Below are positions 9,809-21,427 of a stretch of DNA of 64,000 nt, piece after piece. A program made the translations under genes and the position numbers. This DNA is from Blastobasis lacticolella (taxonomy: Eukaryota; Arthropoda; Insecta; Lepidoptera; Blastobasidae). The notes under the pieces are model-generated. The model searched no databases and had not been told where the DNA came from. It saw nothing but the letters and a program-made list of their open reading frames with translations. The DNA is taken from assembly GCA_905147135.1 (NCBI GenBank), contig LR990054.1, positions 10,701,001-10,765,000 on the forward strand, read 5' to 3'. Each line of letters begins with the position of its first letter. Position 1 is the first letter of the stretch.

Positions 9809-11219
9809 TAGTAGGGGAGCCCACGATGCTAAATGGGGATTTACTCGAGCGTCATAGAGACCTATTGAGTTGCGAAGCTTATATAATAAAAAGAAAAAAT
9901 GTTATATAATGTATACCTTTTCATCGGTGGGGGGAGCGGATATAGATTTTCAAAAATGTAAAAAAAAAACTATTGCATGGACATACTCGGGCGCGTCAGA
10001 TATTGATAGCATCCATGTCCTACGTATTTTTAATAATGTACGTATGTTAATCTGATCGTTTGCATGATGGGGGTGGTCATACGTAGGGGTTAAAAATGAA
10101 AAAAAAAAAAATTATCGAGCGCGTCAGATTTTCTAAGGGGATGTTAAGTGAACCTAAAAAAATGCTCTCATCTAATAATCTGACGATTTGGATGTGACGC
10201 AAACTCGCGGCCATTATTAGAATGTGCCAAAAAAATTCGCCATTTTGAAATACTCAAGCGTGTCAGATTAAGATATATATGGTTCATCTTTATGTCCTAG
10301 ACGTGCTGTCTCATAATCTGACGATTATCTGGAGGGATTCGCCTAATCCGATAATTTAAAAAAAAAATTTTTTTTTTACAGTTTCGCGGACAAAGAATAA
10401 AATCTTTGGCCACGGAGTCTTATCTTTGTTTTCTTTTTTATATGGCCCTACATACTAGCCAAGAAACCGTTGTCCGCTCGATGGTGCCGTGGTGCCTAGC
10501 ATTCATTTTATATTATAATTGTAATTATGACGTTCATAAGTGTTTGTGAAAACCTAAACAGAATAACCGTATTTGAGTTTGAGTTTAAGTTTGAACAAAA
10601 TAAGCCAAAACGCTAGAAATACGTTGTAAATAATATCATGCCACGAACAAGCTGTTTGATCAGCTGTGATGATGTCATGGCAACAGAAAACAGAGTGGGG
10701 ACGGAGTTAGAGAGTAATAGATAGAGAAAAAGTGAAAGAGAATAGAAACGCGGGGTGGGGAATATAGGCATCACGTAGCTGCACGTATTAAACTTTATCG
10801 ACGAATTTTTGTAACTTCGGCTTGTGGAAATCGTCAGATTATATATTTTACGTGATCCTTGAATTATATTCTTCAAAATAAAAAAATAATTCACCCACGC
10901 TCGAGAATGTCGAGATGACGTTTTTTTTTTGCAACTTTGCAGCCCTCCTTTCTTTACGTCACTTGCAAATTGTCAGATTAGTGGAATATTCACTTTTTAG
11001 CATGTAATTAACTCACCCTACCTTAATCTGACGCGCTCGAGAATTTCTGATGATCAATTTTTTTTTACTAATCTGATCCTTTATCCTTGACGGGCGGCCA
11101 TATATATGAGGCTCATATTTGGTGGAGGTACTTAACCGGGTGGGTACAAGGTATCCCCCTGTATATTAATCTGCCGCGCTTCAGTAAATCTCGAAATCCC
11201 CGCTTGGGCTCCCCTACTA
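9809..11219. mobile_element. Fold-back element of 1.41 kb with CAGATT-rich repeated arms
   Basis: Termini are inverted: TAGTAGGGGAGCCCACGATG at 9809 against the reverse complement TAGTAGGGGAGCCCAAGCGG ending at 11219. Both flanks carry TAA (9806-9808, 11220-11222). Inside, the left arm has about three units each with GCGCGTCAGATT and then AATCTGACGATT, spaced ~135 bp (near 9990, 10116, 10254). The right arm carries the motif in reverse (AATCTGACGCGCTCGAG near 11022; ATCGTCAGATTA near 10829). A ~450-bp central part has no transposase. The 3-bp TAA duplication suggests a PIF/Harbinger-type origin, as an inference. Confidence 0.7.
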
Positions 11220-11222
11220 TAA

Positions 11223-11760
11223 CGGGTTGAACGGGTCGGATGGGAGTCGATGCACGTAAAAAGCCAAAACTCCACAAATATCATGGCAAGTCGACTTAAG
11301 AAACCGGACACAGATAGGGCGTCGCCGCAAAACGACGCGCAGGGGGATCGCCCTACTCCTGTGTCAAGTCGGTTAGGGCTACCGGGTCCAGGGCGGGCCC
11401 GGTTAAAGACGCTAGTCCACAGAAAGGACCGCTTCGCGTCGTGGAACCTTAGCACGGTGACCGGACGGGCGCGTGAGCTGGCCGATGTGCTCGCCAGGCG
11501 GAGGGTGGTAGTGGCGTTCGTGCAGGAGACTCGTTGGAGAGGCAACAGGTCCCGCAACATCGGTAACGGCTACAAGCTGATGTACACAGCCTCTCCGACA
11601 GGGGAAACCGCGTGGGGGTAGTGCTCTCTGAAGAGTTTCGGGACAGCGTCTTGGATGTGAAGCGTATAAGCGACCGCCTTATGGTTGTAGGAGTGCTTGT
11701 CGAAGGGGTCGTGACCAACTTGATAAGCGCCTACGCTCCACAGGTCGGTTGCAGCGATGC
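11223..11760 (+). pseudogene. RTE LINE piece 2: AP-endonuclease domain, frameshifted
   Basis: A frame from 11250 gives DRFASWNLSTVTGRARELAD and VVVAFVQETRWRGNRSRN, the N-terminal apurinic-endonuclease signature (WN near the start, catalytic QET) that nicks target DNA in RTE-clade LINEs. A frameshift at ~11612-11620 moves the continuation (VVLSEEFRDSVLDVKRISDR ... LISAYAPQVGCSDA) to another frame. Similarity stops near 11760, where the family normally continues through the rest of the endonuclease. The element is therefore broken twice here: shifted in frame and then cut. Confidence 0.82.
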
Positions 11761-12547
11761 GTATAAGGCGCTGTTGAAGGAGCAACCAGGACAGGTCCTC
11801 AACTCGAAACTTACGGATTGGCCTAAAAACTAGTCCTCCTTGGTAGAATGAATAGTCCCGAATATCCCTTGGTTCTTGTCAGGAGGAGTCGGAAGTAAAC
11901 GTCAGTAGCGTGGAATATACGTTGCGGTTTAATTTTACTCAACAACGATATAAATAAAGCATAAAATATATGTAAAATTCAAGTTTTATAGCTTTTTTGG
12001 ATATGAATTTTAATCATGAATAAATAATTCCAATATGCTAATGTGATCAAGGATACTGATTACTGTTTTGTCTGTCGGAAGCAGTTTATATTATTAGATA
12101 GCTTAGACGTATCTCATGCTATCCATGTTCTCAAGCTATCTGATGCTATTATACATTAGAATTACCTTACAATAATTTTTGATTATTTTTAATGCGCACT
12201 TATAAGAAAAGAGAAAAAACATGTCCTACTTTTTAACTATGTTAAAATAAAAACTTATTTATGTATCGATTGATTTATTGACTACAGGATCTATTTTTAC
12301 TGAGACCTTTCAAGTTTGAGGGTAAGAAACTAGTCCTGGTTGGTGTTATCTATAGTCATAAACAAAATTAATTGGTGCTTGATGTTATTATCATAGTATA
12401 GATCCAAAGATTAATATTATCAGGAAGTATTCGATATCTAAGTTTATGATCAATTAATTAATGAGCTATAATTAACAATAAATATTTTAATTATTTGAAA
12501 AAGTTTAATTATATTAGTAGCAAGTTATAAGTGGGTAAGTATATATA
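11761..12547. other. Foreign segment replacing the middle of the RTE, left part
   Basis: AT-rich DNA unlike RTE. It contains two related short blocks, AACTAGTCCTCCTTGGTAGA at ~11829 and AACTAGTCCTGGTTGGTGTT at ~12329, which may mark an older repeat. About 700 bp of RTE coding sequence expected between 11760 and 13797 is absent. This is therefore not a clean insertion. Confidence 0.45.
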
Positions 12548-12812
12548 CAGGGTGTTACATAATATATGTATAAAGCCGTGAACTGGATGGAGTGTTAAAC
12601 ATAATAAAACGATAGGTACAATTATTTCTGTCGTACGTGAATTTTTTTTATATAACATATGTATGAAGCCGTGAACCGTATAGAGTGCTAAATGTATGAA
12701 AACGATAGGTACAAAAATTCCACGTACAACAGAAATAATTGTACCTATCGTTTTATTATGTTTAACACTCTAACCAGTTCACGGCTTTATACATATATTA
12801 TGTAACACCCTG
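12548..12812. mobile_element. Palindromic MITE with ~95-bp inverted repeats
   Basis: Starts CAGGGTGTTACATAATATAT and ends with its inverse (...ATGTAACACCCTG). The arms match over ~95 bp. A second, diverged direct copy of the arm segment (GCCGTGAACCGTATAGAGTG) lies between them. TATATA flanks both sides (12542-12547, 12813-12818). No coding capacity. Superfamily unclear. Confidence 0.85.
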
Positions 12813-13796
12813 TATATATTGAACAAAAAAATAATAAACAAAGTATGTTATGTAATTATTATGATTCTGATCCTAATTCTAATAAAAGTTGTCATTCAAT
12901 TAAGTCATTTTCAGTTTTTTTTTCCTTTATTGACTATCGTCCCTTTTTGGGCCACGTGCCACTACGCTGAAGTTTTTATAATCTGTTCTCGACTTAAAAT
13001 TAGCCTTAGTCCTACTCGGCCATTGAGTGAATCCCAGGATCTGAAAGACCTCACGTTTTCGATATGAAAATAAATGTGAAATATTCTCTCAGCACCTATC
13101 TGGGATTCGAACCCTCGCCTGAACGGTGAGTCAGTACGAGTGTCCTAAAGTCTCCCGCGTTAGCTACACGCTTCTATTTTTAAAATTGTGTATTGCCGCA
13201 CTGTCGCCGAAGCATAGTTCCACGCCCTCTAAGGTTGCAATTGCATAGCCGCACCCCCGCGGAAGCATAATTGCACGCTTAATAAATATGAATAATAATT
13301 AGAGCTCTAATAAATTTTTCTTATCATAAGGAAAAGTATATATTGTGGTTGGGAGTAACCGCGCAGCACAAACATCTGTTATCTCATAAATTTCTCTGTA
13401 TAACACATATGTTATCTCCCCCTTATCAGTACATGGTAATGAATAAAGTATAAACTTGGTAGGGTTGTGTCGTTTTTTAACTTTAATAGAAATAATAAAA
13501 ATAATTAATTTGTTTATAATTACTAATAAAACAAGTAAAATATCTAGAATAAGAGCCTAATTAAATGTGTTAGGTTATTACAAGGTGCGTGTTGATATTA
13601 GGTGCATTGTTTACATAGAGCTTCATTTCGGTCTCGAGTAGTTCAGCTTAATGAAAATTTGTTTTGGAATCAAAATAAATACATATAATCCCACCAATCG
13701 AAAACAGTCGCTCACAAGGTACAGATGATCCCACGATGCACATGTATTCATGGTTGTTGAATAAGTTTTTATAAGTAACTTTTGGAAATAAACCAC
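12813..13796. other. Foreign segment replacing the middle of the RTE, right part
   Basis: AT-rich DNA. A tRNA-like B box on the minus strand (GGTTCGAATCCCAG, ~13098-13112) with an A-box-like GTAGCTAACGCGGG ~50 bp away (13153-13166) marks a SINE head at ~13085-13170. The remainder is unassigned. Confidence 0.4.
13085..13170 (-). mobile_element. tRNA-derived SINE head fragment
   Basis: On the minus strand, GTAGCTAACGCGGGAGACTT is followed by GAGGGTTCGAATCCCAGATA, an A-box/B-box arrangement. The acceptor stem does not pair, so it is not a tRNA gene. Confidence 0.5.
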
Positions 13797-14422
13797 AAAA
13801 TGGTGGAACGATGCAGTCCAGAGGGAGACCAGGCTGAAGAAAGCCCTCTTTAAAAAGTGGCAAGCGTCCAGATCTCCTGAAGACCACGCTGCGTATAGGG
13901 ATGCCAACCGTGCCAGCAAACGTGCGGTAGCCAGAACCAGACGAGACCATTTACGTCCTTTGTACGATAAGTTGGAATCGTCTGAGGGGCAGAAACTCAT
14001 TTACAAGTTGGCACGATCAAAGGTTAAAGCGGCACAGGACATTTCCACGTGCCGCTATGTTAATGACCCTAGCGTTAACCGGTTATGCGAAGACCGCGCG
14101 GTGAAGGAGAGATGGCGCTCGTACTTCCACGAGCTGCTCAACAAGCAGCACAAAGAGGTGCAGCCACCGGACCTCCCTCGGAACCAAGGACTCGTGCCAC
14201 CGATAACGCCTGAGGAAGTCGAGGCTGCTTTTCGCCGCATGAAGAATCGGAAAGCCGTCGGACCCGATGGAGTCCCTATTAAGGCGTGGAAATCGATGGG
14301 CTCTCGTGGTGTGAGCTTCCTTACCGACCTTTATAACCGCATTCTCCTCACCGGGAAGATACCCGACCAATAGAGGCTGAGTATGATTACTCCAGTCTAT
14401 TAGGGCAAGGGCTCGGTGCGGG
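13797..14422 (+). pseudogene. RTE LINE piece 3: linker and reverse-transcriptase fingers
   Basis: The frame containing WNDAVQRETRLKKALFKKWQ, then RYVNDPSVNRLCEDRAVKER and ITPEEVEAAFRRMKNRKAVG-PDGVPIKAW, is the classic N-terminal part of LINE reverse transcriptase (KxxGPDGxP). Two in-frame stops occur near the end (TAG after IPDQ, TAG after PVY). At 14419-14422 the sequence CGGG is the left copy of the LTR-element target duplication. Non-LTR RT uses the nicked chromosome as primer; this copy is dead. Confidence 0.9.
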
Positions 14423-15114
14423 TGTAGCGACATCTATCGCTCCACTAGGGAAACTCAACCTTAATTATAATTACCCTTTTCTACCTTCTCCCCATCTTCG
14501 CTTGCCAATATTGGCGGCAACCTTATCCTGCACCGCCAAAGTGGTGACCCCGACGTGATCCCTACCTGATTCCCGCACACAGCAGTCACAGCCTTGACCA
14601 TAGTCGGCACAACGCGTGCTTCCTGGTCGTTCACCTGCGGCATCTCACTGTCCCCACCCAGTCTCGACTCACTGCAGACTTGGGAACAGCATTGCTTCGG
14701 CACAGCTCACAGCGCAACCTCACGCCAGAGCTACGCCATTGCTCACCGCATCGCCAGACTGACTACGCTTCATACGTCAGCTTCAGCGTTTCTCGCTTCG
14801 GTATCGACCTCCAGTCTCCGGGGGGAGTACTGTGGCGACATCTATCGCTCCACTAGGGAAACTCAACGATGCTCACATTACGAGTACACGAACACAAGGT
14901 TGGCAAGCATCCGCACATAGATGGCGCTAACAATCCCACATCGCGCTAGAGAAATGTGTCAACTTCCACGGCATATATACAACTTCCGACGATCAACTGT
15001 CGGACCCTTGGTCCCCTGGTCACAACACCCGGCCGGGTGGGTAATTACCCATTTCTACCTTCTCCCCATCTTCGCTTGCCAACATTGGCGGCAACCTTAT
15101 CCTGCACCGCCAAA
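14423..15114 (+). mobile_element. Miniature LTR retrotransposon (TRIM-like) inside the RTE
   Basis: The right LTR (14831-15114, 284 bp) begins TGTGGCGACATCTATCGCTC and ends CCTGCACCGCCAAA. The left LTR (14423-14540) has the same two ends but lacks ~166 bp between them. Just after the left LTR is TGGTGACCCCGACGTGATCC, a plausible primer-binding site. Just before the right LTR is the purine tract GGGGGGAGTAC. The internal part is only ~290 bp, with no gag or pol motifs. Flanking CGGG at 14419-14422 and 15115-15118 is a 4-bp target duplication. Gypsy-type duplications are usually 4-5 bp; the superfamily is otherwise open. Confidence 0.82.
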
Positions 15115-16400
15115 CGGGAGTGCACCAACTACCGCGGTATAAAGGTGATGTCTCACACCATGAAGCTCTTCGAACGCATTGTGGACTCTCGTATTCGACG
15201 GGAGTGTACAATCTCGGAGTGTCAGTATGGGTTTTGGCCGAGCTGTGGGACAATGGACCCCGTATTTGCCCTTAGAACTCTCATGGAGGGATACAGATCA
15301 AAGAACACACCCCTGCATTTCCTGTTTCTGGACATGCAGAAGGCTTTTGGCTGTATCCCTCGGGAGTTGATATGGTGGGCGTTGCGGTCCAAGTCTATAC
15401 CTGGGGCTTATATTAACATTATCCGAGACATGAACCACGATTCCGATTCCATAGTAAGGACTGCCGTTGGTGACACTAAACCGTTCCCGATTACCGTTGG
15501 GGTACACCATGGCTCTGTGCTCAGCCCACTTCTGTTCAACGTGATATTAGACGTATTGTCAGACAGCATCCGATATTATCATGAGGTACCTCCATTGCTG
15601 CTTATGTATGCTGACGATATCGCGCTGACAGACTCTGACAAGGGGCGACTAATCCAACGTGTATAAAAGTGGCACTTGAGAACGGCGGTCTAAAGATAAA
15701 TGTGGCTAAGACAGAGTACATGGCCTGCAACAGTGCAGATCCCCAACCCGTGCGCATAGGCGATGAGGTAGTCAAGTGCACAGATCAGGTCAGATACTTG
15801 GGATCTGTGCTTAGCTCAACCGGGGACATCGATGGCGACGTCAAGGCCCGAATATCCGCTGCTTGGGCCAAATGGCGGGAGGTAACAGGTATCATTTGTG
15901 ACCCCAAAATGCCGATAAAGTTAAAGGGACAGGTCTATAAGACCATCATTAGACCTGCTCTCCTTTACGGTAGCGAGACTTGGCCCCTTTTAGAGCGACA
16001 CAAGCAGGAGCTGCGCGTCGCGGAAATGAAGATGCTGCGGTGGATGTGTGAAGTTTCACGGAAAGATTGGGTTCGAAACGCCCACATTCGGGGTAGCCTT
16101 GGCGTCCGTGACATCGCAGATAAGCTTCAAGAGTGCCGCCTTCGATGGTATGGCCACGTCTTGCGCAGACCGGCAAGTTATGTGGGGTACAAGTGTCTGG
16201 CCATGCCGCCCCCGCCGGGCCTGGGAAGGAGAGGCCGGCCTAAGAAGCGATGGCGTATTTAGAATGATATGCGTGCCAATTAGCTCACCACTAGGGATGC
16301 CGAAGACCAAGCGAGGTGGGCCAAGAATAGCAGGTAGGCGGACCCTGGGCCCACACGTGCTGCGCGGGAACATAACGCCAAGATGATGATGATGATGATC
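15115..16400 (+). pseudogene. RTE LINE piece 4: reverse-transcriptase core and 3' end
   Basis: Reads ECTNYRGIKVMSHTMKLFER, motif A region LFLDMQKAFGCIPRELIWWA, motif B VGVHHGSVLSPLLFNVILDV, motif C LLLMYADDIALTDSD, then after a frame break at ~15663 motif D LKINVAKTEYMACN, RYLGSVLSSTGDID and the C-terminal IRGSLGVRDIADKL ... RRGRPKKRW. The catalytic YADD is kept, while the usual AFD of motif A reads AFG. A further stop at 16261 and the frameshift make it non-functional. The 3' end is ACATAACGCCAAGATGATGA plus (GAT)n to ~16400. Confidence 0.92.
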
Positions 16401-17109
16401 TCTGCATAAAATTGCGTATTATTGTTTTGAAGTTCTCAAGCAATGACGAACCATAGATAGATGCAATGATGGCGAAGATTTTATTCATACTTACAGGCCA
16501 CGAATCAGACGGTGGCTGTCATAAATTTTAAATGGATGGACGGCTAGAGAAAGAAATTCAGACTGATATGTAGGTATGTATGTACGTTATTAAGGAAAAA
16601 TGTTCTTCATGTTGTTGTAACTTGTCGTACAATGTATAAAATGCTCTTTCGAGGTCAGGAGAGGGTGGACCCTATTTCCTTTTTTGTCTCCTACGTCTTC
16701 GTACGTAGAATACTATTGCAAGAAGTTGTCGGCGTTCTAACGTAAATTCCATAATAAACGCACGTATGCACGCTGCGCGCGACACCTCAGTAGCAACACA
16801 TGTAAGTGTTAGTTCCGTCATCCGAGAAGAAACCGGACTGTGGACAAACGCTTTTACTTCCACATGCAAGTCAAATATATAAGGTTCGGCTGAAATTACC
16901 GTACCTATTTACCTACCAAATTGCGTGACCTACATCACTATTAAAGGAGCCCGAAAAAGGCAAGCTATCACGCTAAGTTAGGACACGCACCATCGTTTGG
17001 TACGCATACCTACGTATGTGAGTGCGCAATAATTTAACGGAGACGGAGTTATATATTTGTAGCTGTATGAAGTTAGGGTAAATTCTACATTCATAATAAT
17101 AAAAAAAAC
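16401..17109. other. Spacer without recognised genes
   Basis: AT-rich with a repeat-like block near 16800-16860 (GTCATCCGAGAAGAAACCGG, GTGGACAAACGC). No coding support. Confidence 0.35.
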
Positions 17110-17422
17110 TATTTGGCGTTTTGGTCCCGGTTGTGTGCTCAAGCGCGCGAGGGCCTTGATCAGGATTCAGGATTTGGTAGATGAGGTAATTACAGTGAAG
17201 TGACTGCCATCTGACCTCCGTGGCCATGTTAATAGGGAAACCTGACCCGGTTGATCCTGAATGTGCAGGTTTCATTACGATGTTTTCCCTTACCGTAACA
17301 GCGTTCAACTAACGTACACATCTTCGGAAAAACTCATTGGTACATGGCGGCATTGTGTTTCGAACCCGGTACCTCGGGGTACGAGTTGGACCCCTTAACC
17401 ATTAGGCCACCGACGCTCTGAC
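17110..17422 (-). mobile_element. SINE family 1, near full-length
   Basis: On the minus strand: head AGAGCGTCGGTGGCCTAATG, B box GTACCGGGTTCGAAACACAA, then ATGTACCAATGAG, TTACGGTAAGGGAAAACATC, AAACCTGCACATTCAGGATC, GGAGGTCAGATGGCAGTCAC and a tail ending CGGGACCAAAACGCCAAATA. Pol III-type tRNA-derived retroposon; its tail resembles the RTE 3' end. Confidence 0.85.
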
Positions 17423-18350
17423 GACTCGAGGAAATATCACACTCCAAATATGTAGGTATAGAAGAAAAACCTGTCAAATTCAAATCATATAGAGCGGATT
17501 CTTCCTGAAGACTTGAAGTTGTTGACTGGGAACTCATTCAAATCTAAATTGCTCCACCATTCTTTCTATAGTGTAAAAGAGTACCTAGAATTTAAAGTTT
17601 GAACAACAAATTATTTAGATTCACAATGTTTGCACTCTTGCATGTAAGTTGAATACCTACCACTGCATTAATTTTAAGAACTGTATTATCAACTACTGTA
17701 TTCTTGCAAATAAACTATTTGATTGATTGATTGAAAAGAGACATCTAATACAAAAGTAGGTGTAGGTAGAAAGTAGGTCTTCTATCAACGTAAAGCGGCC
17801 GCGCGCTCCCTATTTTGTGTCTAATATCAGTCAGTAGTCATTTCTCGGGGGGTCGCTCGCGTTGAACACTTTTGTATAAAAAATTAACATTTTCTGTTAT
17901 ATTACATTTATGACAATGATCATGTAGTTGTAAGAGTGTTGAAGCTCTTTCAATTATTTATGCGACACATAGACCCAGAATATAATTTTAAATTACGCGT
18001 CAGTTGAATCCATATTCATTTCTCTATCCTATTAATTGACCTGCCTAATTCTAAATGTTACTAAATTAGATCATCGGCGCTGATCTTTACTGTACAGTCC
18101 TCTACCCCCAGAAGACCCCGACCGGCGTGGTTGGCTGTAGATGACGGCGTCCAATCACAATTGGAACTTTGGTCTCCTGCGTGGGCCCTCAGGGTTTCTT
18201 TTCGATGCGCTAGTGATTTTGTTTGGCAGACAGAGGTACCTACAGTGAACAATACGGTAGGGTGAACATAGCGGTACCAAGAGTGGACTTTTGTAGAGGG
18301 TAGACATTTCTGTACAGTGGACGAATCGGTAGATTGGACATTTTGGTAAC
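17423..18350. repeat. Spacer with a LINE-type 3' tail
   Basis: At ~17640-17735 the sequence ends CTGTATTCTTGCAAATAAAC followed by TATTTGATTGATTGATTGA, a polyadenylation-signal-plus-simple-repeat tail typical of non-LTR elements. Upstream coding is not recognisable. The rest to 18350 is unassigned. Confidence 0.4.
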
Positions 18351-20415
18351 CAGGGCCAGATTTAGAGGTCCAGAGGCCTTGGGGCAACGAAGGAGCGGAG
18401 GCCCCCTCGCCCCAAATTATTTTCCAAATAAAGTGAAAAATTTTTTTAAGTCCAGTTTTGCAATAAATAATTTATTGTAATTAAGTGTAATTAAAAAATA
18501 ATAAATTAAGTGTAATTATAATCAAATAGTCATGTATGTACAAAGTACTGCAGGCTGTAGGTAAAGGTAAAAGAGCAAAAAAAAAATATCAAAGGAAAAG
18601 ATGTTTACTAGTGTTTACTAATTGGTTTTTGAAATATATTTTTTTCTGAAGTCTCTATTGTGGGGGCTTTCTTCTGTCATACAGTCTACAGATATAGATA
18701 AGTATGATAATAATTACAATAGTTAGTTATTGAATCGCCATTCCTGTGTAATCTAGACACGCGGGAGCGTTGTCAAGCCAAGAAAAAGAACAAGTTGACT
18801 CGAAACTAAGATATCAAACTCCAAACGTTGTTCCGCCCACAATTTCCTTTCCGTCTTTTTAATTACTCCCGTTTCATTACTCAAATCGGATTTGCATTCG
18901 CGCCTGTGGCTCTTAAGAATGGCCTAATTTTCGCCACTAAAAAGAAAACCAACTTCTGGACAGAAAAAAGTTGCCGTGCACTTAAATGAATGGATGATAT
19001 CTTTATATTATTGAATAGATTGTGGGTAAAACGATACTGTTCATTTTGTTTATGAACCAAGTGAAGATCCTATTACAAAACTAATATTAGAAGTAGATAC
19101 TTGCGGGAGTTCACTCAGTTTCAGAACTAAGGAAGATGAATAATCGTAAGTAATCGTAAGTCGGCAGGTATTTTCGACCTAGACACGATTCCGATTTTAA
19201 GTAATGAAATTTTTGGAGTTTGTTCTGGAATAGTGTGGGGTGTGTTATTTAAGTTTTCGACCTCTAGGATCCTGTGCTATCATGAGCTGGGCCAAAAAAC
19301 CACGGAATTTTTGGACTATTTCCTGTTTTTTGCTTATAACTCTAAAACGGCGGCCTATAGCAAAAAATGCTTTAACACTGAGATAATCTACATAAAAATA
19401 CTCTTATTTTGCTATAACACTTTTTTAAATTCCCAACTGTTCGGTAAAATATCCTATTTTGCACGCAAAATTTTGTTAACAAAATTTTTCGTCTCAGCTT
19501 TATTGAAACACTAGGTACTAACCCACCAGGACACATTCTCCCATGTAAATAGAGTAGAGAGACCTCACATAGCAACGCAACGTTTAAACTGCAACGATGG
19601 ATAGATTCGCGGTGTTCATATGAAATTTAGATTTAATCTCAAATTGATTCGGGATGATCGGGGCGGCGGGTCGGGGCTCTGCAGTCAGGTCACGTCGAAG
19701 CCGTCTTGCCGCGCAGCCGGGCTGTGCGCAACGTATTACCTAGCAATATTAGCTATTATGATAGTTCCCGATGTTACTTTAGTTAGTTTGATAGTTTATG
19801 TTTGTTTTAGATAAGTGTTTGTCTAGGTTTATGTGATTGGATTGGACTAATGAGGTGGAAGTAAGTAAATAAATTCAGCGTCAGTTACAAGGGCCCACGG
19901 TCTGAACTATCTGTAACTTTGTCTCATTTGATTTCTAGTAAGTTGTAGTAATCTAGTTTTTACACGAGACCTAGATCGTGTTATTTTGAAATAACATGAT
20001 CTAGGTATCTATCGAGTCAAATTACGATGCTCTCAATTAATATTATCATTATTTGTGTAGGTATCTGCGTCAAAGACAATTGAGCAATATGAAATTGAAT
20101 TGAATTATTTGAATCTACGTTGAATCATCATCATACCAATATTATTGAAATACTTTCTATGTTTGCATATTGAGGTTAATCTCCGAAACAATGGAATCGA
20201 TTTTGAAAATTCATTTACTAATAGACAGCACACAGACACACTAGGATCCCGCGGGCGGGATAGTTGAATATATACAGAGGTCTCCATGGCGCGCATTTAA
20301 AAACCGCAGGGATGGGCTAGTATTTATTCTAAGATTATCAAGCTTATCTCATCGCGCGAAAACTATCACTAGTGAGTTCCATTTTTGGCGCACTCCCAGC
20401 CACTTTCTCCCAGCT
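18351..20415. other. Spacer with scattered repeat scraps
   Basis: GCCAGATTTAGAGGTCCAGA followed by GGCCTTGGGGC near 18354-18385 recurs in part at 29770 and 30070 (CAGAGGCCCGGGGC), marking a dispersed repeat end. A small GC-rich region near 19660-19740 has an open frame to 19814 with no domain or splice support. No gene is supported. Confidence 0.35.
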
Positions 20416-20601
20416 CCTAGCTCCCAGCCACAGTGTTTTCTTTGGACTAAGTATAACAAATTGAGAATTTGAGAAATTAGAGGTCTCCTTAGAGGCGGGC
20501 AACGCATTGGTAGCACCTCTGGTGTTTCTGATGTCCATAGGCGGCGGTGACCATTTCCCATCAGGTAACCCACATGCCTGTTTGTCTGCCGAAAAAAAAC
20601 T
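20416..20601 (+). mobile_element. Jockey/CR1-type LINE 3' end fragment
   Basis: CTCCCAGCCACAGTGTTTTC, TTGGACTA, then ATTAGAGGTCTCCTTAGAGG, GCGGGCAACGCATTGGTAGC and CATAGGCGGCGGTGACCATT match the last ~180 bp of the copy at 47041-48222. A short A-run follows. Confidence 0.78.
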
Positions 20602-21427
20602 CCAAAAATGTAGAACTTAGGAAAAAAATTGTGTTTAACACACAGAGAAAAAATATTTGCCAGTCAGGTAGCTAACTTTCCAATCTCTTTGGTTTAACAT
20701 GTAAAAAAAATGTTTTTGTCATTGAGCCGAAATTTATAGTTCAGAAAAAGAAACATATGACTTGCGTCCGTAAGATAAAAAATTTTTGATAGGTAGACCT
20801 ATAGCGTCGCCTAAAAACAAGATACGAGCACACAAACACAACAACCGTAAAACCCATCAGTTCAAATGCCACTTGGTGCTATTTCTGACTGGAAACAATT
20901 CCAGAAATGAAATATTTTTAAGGCCATTTGTTGGAGAGCCTTTCGTCTTTCTCCAGTCTGGGCGGTTGTTTTTTATTTATCCCGAGCGAAGTTACTTTAC
21001 AAATTGAATCGTAACATTTTTATTTTCGGTGCAGCATTGTCTAGTCTAGTGCATTTATCTTCATCTGTGTCGTCCACATTTAGAACGTACTAGCTATTGC
21101 TGGTGACTTTGTATGTCACACACACTAACAATAAAAATCGTTGTAAGTAGGTGTGTATCAATGTTGCTCAATCACGCAAACACAGCTGAATGAATTTGGA
21201 TATTTTACACGCGGCCCTCGAAACCAAAACTGTTTAACCTGTCTCCGGGCCCCAGGCGGAAGGACTTGGTCAGATATAGTTAGTAATTCAATTAGGTAGT
21301 AGTAGTAAACTAGTAGTTGTCGAGGAAACACAAAGTCTTGTCGCGGGCAAAATTGGCATTAGATATTAATTAGGTTTTAATTCAATTTCATATGTATGTT
21401 AATTTCATTATTTTATAATAATACCTA
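20602..21427. other. Spacer without recognised genes
   Basis: AT-rich. An open frame at 20786-21007 has no recognisable features. Nothing else is supported. Confidence 0.35.

Noticed and set aside
11132..11560. 142-residue reverse-strand protein
   Set aside because: Antisense of the RTE endonuclease; no independent support.
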